A DNA stretch of 64,000 nucleotides, taken from NCBI RefSeq assembly GCF_011947285.1, contig NZ_JAAOZT010000006.1, positions 496,001 through 560,000 on the forward strand, given 5' to 3'. The notes under the pieces are model-generated. The model was given only the letters and a program-made list of their open reading frames with translations, had not been told where the DNA came from and made no database searches. Position 1 is the first letter of the stretch. Every line of letters begins with the position of its first letter. The position numbers were made by a program, and so were the translations under genes. The stretch comes from Glaciimonas immobilis. Lineage in GTDB: Bacteria; Pseudomonadota; Gammaproteobacteria; Burkholderiales; Burkholderiaceae_D. This document shows positions 28,084-36,200 of the stretch, piece after piece.

Positions 28084-28707
28084 TCAATATTTTTTCACAT
28101 CTGACGGAAAGAGCCGGTTGATATAACGGTCTAAAGGCAATGCCCGCTGGCTCGTCCCTGGCCGGTAATGATAAAGATAGACTGGCAGCAAGGAGTATTG
28201 AATTTGCAGTAGCAATCGCGGCCGCTGGCGAGGGACTATGCCTTTGTGTATGCCGTGGGTATCTACCGCGAAGCCAAATCCCGCAGTACCCGTAATGCTT
28301 ACGATTTTGTCCTCGCCGTACGCCTCCATTATTTTTGCGTCACCGTAGCCACGTAGCCGCATGGCGCAGTGTTCATGATGCGTTCCTTGCACAAACACAT
28401 GCGGGCCACTGTCATTGTCTACATCAGTCAGGTACACGAAGACTTTAATAAAGCGCCAGTCATCGTAGTCGCGATGGAACGCCTGCAAACCCGATCCCGT
28501 TTCAATGTTTGGGAAAGACCAGCGCAGCCCCATGACGGAAATGGTGGGCTTGCATCCAATGTAATCGGCTGCCAGCCGGAGCTTCTATACCATCTCACGC
28601 GGCGTTTGGTAAGCACGTATGGCGTACCTTGCGTGTAAATGTGGATGAACCGAACCGTCACTAGCGACCAAGGGAGCCGTCACCAACCACTCACGGACAA
28701 TCGGCCA
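28084..28707 (-). pseudogene. Phytanoyl-CoA dioxygenase-like protein with in-frame TAG
   Basis: The open part (28533-28084) encodes the core of a phytanoyl-CoA dioxygenase-like Fe(II)/2-oxoglutarate oxygenase. It has GLQAFHRDYDDWRFIKVFVY with the HxD metal motif, then DNDSGPHVFVQGTHH and VDTHGIHKGI carrying the distal His, with PRQRPRLLLQIQYS following. The same frame continues upstream as YAIRAYQTPREMV, TAG (28587-28585), KLRLAADYIGCKPTISV, which joins smoothly to the open part. A single codon change (for example GAG to TAG) thus splits the gene. The frame opens at 28707 after a TGA, and no good start is visible. Confidence 0.65.
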
Positions 28708-29039
28708 TCAATCCATAACTTAGATTTCTCATTTTTTAATCCATTTCATATTATTAGCGAGTTGGTAGCGGACGGTGCAGGCTGATCAACTCCTTTCAGC
28801 AATTCGCAAAAAATAAAGTAGCTAGCCGCTGTCGGCTCATCACATCTTCTCAGAATCCGCGTTTTTAAATTTGCCTTTATCCGACGTCAATCCGACAGCA
28901 AGCGTTTCAGATGGGGCACTGAATCGCGGAATTTATAAAGGCACCAGACGGCCGTACCTGCGTAAGTTCAGCAGCTAATATTAATAATACAATACAGAAA
29001 TAAGTTGCATTTTATGAATTTACTTTTCATAATGCCAAC
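28708..29039. other. Spacer upstream of the first PEP-CTERM gene
   Basis: These 332 bases separate the decayed region from the surface-protein region. No copy of the 36-bp motif, no clear promoter and no gene are seen. Confidence 0.5.
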
Positions 29040-29600
29040 ATGAAAAATTTATTTAAATACATCACTTTGATTTGCGTTCTAGCGGCCAGTTCTGCGTCTC
29101 AAGCAGCCCAAACCTATGCGTATACAATTACATTTTCGCCAAAAGCTATTGCATCAGGGACATTTACCGGGGAAGCAAATGGTGATTTGATTACCAGCCT
29201 GTCAAATATTACCGCCAGCCTCAACGGGGTGGCATTCCATAACAATGGAAATTTGTATGCCGCTTCCTGGAGTAATGGCACCTGGAAAAATGGCGGTGCC
29301 GTCGCTTCTATCGACGGGAAGCATAATAATTTCCAATTTACGGACGTCAACTATCCCGCCAATCAGCAATATTCAGGTGAGCTGGCTTCCTTTGCTCAAT
29401 ATTCTTCGACAACCAATGCCAATAATGTTTGGCTGAATGGCTCACCGGCTCAGTATTACTCCAACAACTCCGCGAGCTGGACTTTACACGCGATCACCCC
29501 TGTCCCCGAGACAGCAAGCTATGCGATGCTATTGGTTGGTTTAGGGCTTTTCGGTTTCATGTCACGCCGCCGTAAGGCGGTTCTAATGTCGCATTGCTGA
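29040..29600 (+). CDS. PEP-CTERM sorting domain protein
   Basis: This 186-residue exported protein is a likely exosortase substrate. It has a signal peptide (residues 1-23, ending ASSASQAA) and a Ser/Asn/Thr-rich central region without a known fold. The C-terminal sorting signal is VPETASYAMLLVGLGLFGF followed by SRRRKA (about residues 155-180). The motif reads PET instead of PEP, a known type of variation, and six residues (VLMSHC) follow the basic stretch. Exosortase XrtB at 47428 is the obvious processing enzyme. No strong Shine-Dalgarno or 36-bp motif precedes it. Confidence 0.85.
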   Translation: MKNLFKYITLICVLAASSASQAAQTYAYTITFSPKAIASGTFTGEANGDLITSLSNITASLNGVAFHNNGNLYAASWSNGTWKNGGAVASIDGKHNNFQFTDVNYPANQQYSGELASFAQYSSTTNANNVWLNGSPAQYYSNNSASWTLHAITPVPETASYAMLLVGLGLFGFMSRRRKAVLMSHC

Positions 29601-29606
29601 CCAAAA

Positions 29607-29636
29607 GGGGACAATTTTCGTTAAGGAACTGTCCCC
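29607..29636. repeat. GGGGACA/TGTCCCC inverted repeat (REP-like)
   Basis: GGGGACA (29607-29613) and TGTCCCC (29630-29636) lie 6 bases after the PEP-CTERM stop with 16 bases between. It can serve as a 3' hairpin. The GGGGACA-type palindrome also resembles the short repetitive palindromes common in betaproteobacterial genomes. Confidence 0.45.
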
Positions 29637-29870
29637 GTCAAACTGGACGGACTTGTTTTGCTAACGCATAAAATTGGTTGGCGAACGTCATCGTGTTTTT
29701 GTCATCGATCGCCAAACACATCCTTTTAAGTTGAGCATGTCCAATTTGTGCAGTGTTCCGGCTTTAGGCTACCTGATCGCCCCGCCAGCGTTGATGCGTG
29801 TCGGGTAAGGTATCCCCGCCTGGTTTCCACTTCTCATTCGCCCCTCAAAAATTCTCCCCACTTTCCGTAT

Positions 29871-29924
29871 TGTCAGTAAATGTAGGTATTGGTAGGTTTG
29901 CTGACAATATTTCATTTATATAAT
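29871..29924 (+). promoter_or_regulatory. 36-bp motif copy 1 with TATAAT box, upstream of tpsA
   Basis: The arms TGTCAG (29871-29876) and CTGACA (29901-29906) enclose a centre with GTAGG at 29882 and 29892, exactly 10 bp apart. TATAAT at 29919-29924 follows after 12 bases and would give a leader of about 290 bases before the tpsA ATG at 30218. Two further copies with the same 36-bp length lie at 40374 and 44872. No good -35 box is present at the right distance, as expected for an activator-dependent promoter. Confidence 0.75.
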
Positions 29925-30163
29925 TATTGCCATATCCAAAAATTTCGATGCGCATTCCGGGCACATCAAGTGCTATGTAACGGTCGATTTTTTTTCCGTA
30001 GCATGCCCGATAGCAGTGCTGCGTACGCTTACCCGCCGAGGTAACAATGTGCTTAAATTTTCTTCCCTCGTATCGGTCTTTTATCTATTTTGTATGTCAA
30101 CGAAAGTAATAAAAGGCAAACAGAACGAGGCCGCAAGGCAATCGGCACGCGCTGGATAGCTTC

Positions 30164-30193
30164 TAAAATGGAGCGGACGTGTGCTCCATTTTA
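30164..30193 (+). promoter_or_regulatory. Leader hairpin just before the tpsA start
   Basis: TAAAATGGAGC (30164-30174) and GCTCCATTTTA (30183-30193) form a perfect 11-bp stem with an 8-base loop, 24 bases before the ATG. The 3' arm ends in TTTT, giving a terminator-like shape. It may attenuate transcription or control access of ribosomes to tpsA, which has no clear Shine-Dalgarno. Confidence 0.5.
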
Positions 30194-30217
30194 AAAGTAC
30201 GTTTTTGAAAAATCACC

Positions 30218-33200
30218 ATGAATAACATTTACCGTCTGGTCTGGAACCGTGCGATTAACCAATGGATAGTCGCTGGTGAATTTGCACGCAGTACGCAGCG
30301 CGGGGCTAGTCGTACCGGTCGCACCGGTCGCGCATGCCGCCGCACTCACAGTCTGGGTACTGTGGTGCTGTCCCTGTCGTTGAGCCTCGCGAGCATAGCG
30401 CAGGCGGCTCCGTTCGGCGCTCAGATTACCTCCGGCAGCGGCGTTGTTAGTCATACGGCTACGACCACAACCATTCAGCAATCCAGTCAGAATCTGGCGC
30501 TGAACTGGCAGAGTTTCAACGTCGCTGCCGGTGAGTCGGTCAATTTTGTTCAGCCCGGAACGACTTCGATCGCCGTCAACCGGATTAAAAGCAGTAGCGC
30601 CAGCGAAATATTCGGGCATCTGAATGCCAACGGCCAGGTATGGCTGATTAACCCCAACGGTATCCTTTTCGGGCAAAGTGCGCAGGTCAACGTAGGGGGG
30701 CTGGTGGCCTCTACCCTGGAGGTAGCCGACAGCGCGGTTGGGGCGAATGCGGTTAGTTTCAGCGGTGCCGGGATTGGCGCTATCGTCAATAAAGGAACGC
30801 TCACGGCCACCGGCGGGGGCTATGTAGCATTGCTCGGCAATACAGTGTCGAATCAGGGTGTTATAACGGCTGCGCTGGGCACGGTGGCCTTGGCGGGCGG
30901 TAATGCCGCAACATTGACTTTTAGCGCGAACCAGTTGCTGCATCTGCAAGTGGATCAAAGTACCCTGAACAACCTGGTTGAAAATAACCAGCTGATTCAG
31001 GCAGACGGTGGGCAGGTCAGCATGACGGCGGGCGCAAAAAATTCGGTGCTGGCCAGCGCGGTCAATAACACCGGAATTATTTATGCGCGTAGCGTAAACG
31101 ATCATAATGGCGTCATTACGCTACTCGGTGGCATGCAGGCGGGTCAGGTCAATGTCGGCGGCACACTAGATGCCAGCGCGCCGAATGGCGGCCATGGAGG
31201 TGCCATCGAAACCAGTGCCGGGCAAATTAAGATTGCAGACAATGCCATCATTACCGCCAGCGCCAGACAAGGAAAGTCCGGCACCTGGTTAATTGACCCG
31301 ACTAATCTGACCATCGACACTAGTGCTGCAGCGGCGATCGCCAGTGCATTAACACTGGGCACTAATGTCACCGAGCAAACCGGTACAAACGGCGCAAGTG
31401 GAACTGGTACGCAAGCCCCAGGTGCCGGAGATATCAATGTTAACGCTGCCATCAACTGGAGCAACCCTACTACCACGCTGACGCTGTCGGCCCACTATGC
31501 AATCAACGTCAACGCGGCGGTGCATGGTTCCGGTACTGTGGTGATGGATGCAATTGGTGGAAATTTAACTATCGCGAGCGGCGCATCGATTAGCGGTAAC
31601 GCGGGGGTGCGCCTCGCGACCGGGGCCAATTTTATCAATCAGGCAGGTGCCGCAGCGGTCACGGCACCGGGCAGCAGATGGTTGGTTTACTCTACCAGTG
31701 CTGGACTCGATACTACGGGCGGCCTGACGTCCGATTTTCTTCAATATGCAGCCCCTTATCAAACCACGCCGGTGCTAGCCGCAGGTAATGCATTTCTGTA
31801 TAGCGCAACGCCTTCTCTGCGCGTTAGCGCGCTGGCAGGCGGGGTGAGCAAAACCTATGACGGAAACGCTAGCGCTTCGTTAACTGCCTCGAATGTCAGC
31901 GTCACCGGCCTGATCAACGGCGACAGCCTGGTTTCCATGGCGGGGACCTACGGATCATCGGATGCAGGTGTCAACATGGCGGTCACGTCCTCGACCGGAG
32001 CCGCAGAGGTATTGGCAAAAAATGCTTCTGGTATCGCCGTATATGGTTATGGCGTGAGTGGCCCCGGCGTGAGCGCACTTATTGGTACCATCACCCCCGC
32101 AGTCCTTGGGGCATCGATTATTGGCACACCGGCTAAGGTTTATGACGGCACGACCACCGCGACGCTTTCGGCATCCAATTACCTGCTTTCCGGATTTGTT
32201 ACGGGGCAAACCGCAACCGTGAATCAGCCTTCCAGCATAGCTTATGGTGGGTCTGACGCAGGGACGCAAACGTTGACAGCAAGTTTTTCCTCGCCGAATT
32301 TTAGCGCGGGCAGTGGCACTAACTTACTCAACTACATCTTGCCTGCGTCGGCGACCGGTGCCGGCGTTATTTGGAAAGCGCCCCTAGAGGTGACCGGGGT
32401 TCTCTCCAGCGACAAGATTTACAACGGTAGCAGCGCGAACCTGCTTAATATTGCCAATGCAGGGCTGTATGGGATTATTCCGGCGGATGTAAACAAGGTC
32501 AGCTTAGTAAGCAGCGGCGCTAGTGGACAGTTTTCCAGCCCAGATGCGGGTAACAAGCTGGCGGTTAGCGTTAGCGGTTTTACCCTGTCGGGCGCAAGCG
32601 CAGGCAATTATCAAATCGTGGAACCATCGAATCTGGTTGCCAGCATTACGCCAAAATCCCTCATGGTCACCGGCGTGACGACCACCAATAAAGTGTATGA
32701 CGCTACCCGTCTCGACACGCTGGTGACCAACGCTGCTGTGCTCTCCGGGATCGTGTTGAACGATGCGGTAGTACTTTCATCCTCGAATGCGACCGGTACG
32801 TTTGCCTCGCCCAACGTGGGTAACGCGTTGGCGATCAACGCGAGCGGTTTCGCCATTGCCGGGTCGGCAGCGTCGAATTATCAAATCGTGCAGCCACTTG
32901 GCCTGGTCGCCGATATTACGCCAGCCGCCCTGGCGATTGCGTTGACCGGTAATCCGACCAAGGTGTATAACGGCAGCTTGACCGCTACGCCAGGATCAGC
33001 TAATTTTTCTGTGTCCGGATTTATGCCGGGCGAAGCTGCAACAGTGCTGCAAACGTCGTCGGCTACCTATAGCACGGCAAATGCCGGCACGCAGGGAGTG
33101 CATGTGACTTTATCGTCACCCGACTTTGCTGCGGCTGGCAACACACTGCTATCAAATTATACTTTCCCGACCACCGTTAACGGCAGCGGTATCATCACGC

Positions 33201-36200
33201 CTGCGCCGTTGGTGGTTGGCATCATTAATAATCCGGTCAAAGTATATGACGGCACCACCACCAGTACTTTAAGCAGCGCCAGTTATGGATTAAGTGGTTT
33301 CGTTGTAGGACAAAGCGCGACCGTTAACCACGCCAATGCCAGCTACGCTAGCGCCGACGTGGGCATCCAGGCGATGTCCACCCGTCTGGTTTCGGCCGAC
33401 TATACTGCTGCGCCCGGCACGTTGCTGTCGAACTACCTGCTGCCGGGCAGCGTAGCCGGTTTCGGAACGATTACACCTCTGCCCATTTTAATGAGCGTAC
33501 ACGCCGATATCGTCAATAACCCATCAAAATTTTATGACGGTACATCATTGGCGACATTGAGCGCGTCCAATTATTCGCTAACCGGATTTGTGAGCGGTCA
33601 GGGTGCTACGGTGACCCAGTCAACCGGGCATTACGTGACCGTCAACGCCGGAACACAGCCGGTGAGCGCAGCGCTGACAAACGCGGACTTTACCGCCAAT
33701 AGCGGCACCAATTTAAATAATTACACATTGCCGACGACGGCCTACGGGACCGGTACCATTACACCGGTAGCACTGTCCGTGGCGATTGTTAATAGTCCTA
33801 CCAAAACCTACAACGGCGTGACCACCGGTACCTTAAGCGCTTCGAATTATCTTATCTCCGGATTCATTGGCAATGAAAGCGCGCAAATCAATCAGTCTGC
33901 ATTGATTAATTACTCCGGGACGAACGTTGGGAACCAGACTATCACCGCCACGCTGATGTCGTCCGATTACACCCCGAACGGCGCGCTGCTGACCAACTAT
34001 GTGTTACCTGCGACGGCCTTCGGGGCCGCCCGGATCGCTCCCGCTTCGATTTTTGTGACCGGGGTCCTGGCAACCGACAAGGTGTATAACACCACGACCG
34101 CAAATGCCCTCAATACAGCCCGTGCATTATTGAACGGTGTGGTGGCCAGCGATGTTGCCAATATAGTGTTGGTCGATGGCAGCGCTATCGGCATTTTTTC
34201 CAATGCCAACGTGGGCAGCAATCTGGCGGTGAGGCCAGCCGGATTTTCTATTTCCGGCAGCGCGCTCGGTAACTATGTATTGCAACCCATCACGGGACTG
34301 ACCGCCAATATCACTGCGGCACCTTTACACGTCACCGGGGTCAGTGCGAATAACAAACCGTACGATAACACCAGTGCGGCGACCTTAAATGATGCAAGCG
34401 CGATCTTATCCGGCGTACTGAGCGGCACAGCAGGACCGGATAACGTGACATTGACCACAACAGGCGTGAGCGGCGCCTTTGGCTCAGTCAATGTCGGCCA
34501 GCAATTGACGGTCAGCGCCAGCGGATTTTCGCTTTCCGGCGCGCAAGCCGGCAACTACGTATTAAGTCAACCCACCGGTCTGGCGGCCGATATTACGCCA
34601 GCACCGATCATTGCGACCATTATCGGTAATCCGACCAAAGCGTATAGCGGTTCCTCCTCAGTCACCCTGACCGCAGCCAATTACACCTTGAGCGGTTTTG
34701 TGGCAGGTCAAAACGCTACGCTGCCGCAATCGGCTACGGCCAGCTACGTAGCGCCGGATGCCGGTACCAACGTTGGCATCACATCGACGCTGGTATTGCC
34801 CGATTTCCTGGCAAAACCTGGCACGCAATTGTCCAATTACGCGTTGCCGTCGACCGGCACCGGAACTGGCACGATTACGCCCGCACTCCTCACGGCCATC
34901 ATCATCGGCAATCCGACCAAGACTTACGACAGCACCACCTCGGCCGCATTAACCAGCGCCAATTACCAACTGTCCGGCTTCGTCGGATCGCAGGGCGGTA
35001 CCGTCAGTCAGAGCGTCGGCAGCTATGCTGCGCCGGGCGCAGGTGGCGAACCGGTATCGGCAAGCTTAGCCACAAACAACTTTGTAAGCGCTGCCGGAAC
35101 TAATTTAAATAACTATATTTTGCCCATATCGGCATCCGGCAACGGCACCATCACGCCGGCATCGCTTACAGTGCTGAACGTCCACACCACGGACCGGGTC
35201 TATAACGGCAGCACGACAGACGCATTAACCGGTGCCACCTTGAGCGGCACTTTGTATGGCAGTGATGTCACGCAACTGGCGAACTTTACAACCGGAACGC
35301 TGGGCTCCAGTGGCAATGCCGGCAAGGATTCAGTGACCACGGCCATGACCTTGACCGGTCCCGGCAGCAGTAATTATCAGCTTATCCAACCGACCGGCCT
35401 TACAGCGTTGATCAGTCCTGCAACCCTGAGCGCCACCTCTGTTGCCAGCAGAGCCTATGACGGCACCAACGTGGCAGACCTGAGCGCCGCCAACACCACC
35501 TTCAGCGGTTTCATCAGCGGCCAGGGGGCTAGTGTCAACAGCGGCGTGACCGGGACCTACTCGCAGGCTAATGTCGGCAATAACCTGGTCATCAGCGCCG
35601 GCCCCTTAACGACTGGTAATCTGATCGCAAATATTGGCACCTTGCTCACCAATTACACGCTGCCGACCAGCGATAACGGTATCGGCAATATTACGCCTGC
35701 CATATTGCGTTACGTAGCGACTCCTGCGACCTATCAGTACGGATTGTCGATACCCGGAGTGCAGGCTGGCACCGTAACGGGTTTTGTGCATAACGAGTCC
35801 GTTAACAGCGCCACCACCGGCATTCTGGCTTTCAGTACCACGGCCAACAGCACTACTAATGTGGGTTCGTACGCGATTACCGGAAGCGGCCTGAGTGCAA
35901 ATAACGGTAACTATAGTTTGATTCAGGCACCTTCCAACGACACCGCACTGACAATTACCCCTGCACCGCTGACCGTCATAAATGTCGTAACCTCGCCGCG
36001 TGTCTACAATGGCACGACCGTTGACACCCTCACTGGCGCAACCTTAAGCGGTACTTTATATAACAGAGATACGCCGACGCTGGGCAATGCCGGTACCGGC
36101 ATACTCGGTAATTACGGCAATGTCGGCACGGACACGGTCACGACGGCCATGACCGTGACGGGGACAAGTGGGGGCAATTATGCCATCACCCAACCTGCCG

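Noticed and set aside
26241-28587. Amber codon reassignment as an explanation for the in-frame TAGs
   Set aside because: TAG is used as the normal stop of intact core genes here (NUDIX, scoA, RidA-family protein), so general recoding is unlikely; kept only as something to verify.
30191-31105. 304-codon open frame on the minus strand opposite tpsA
   Set aside because: It is a shadow of the tpsA coding frame; no family is recognisable and the plus-strand frame has clear domains.
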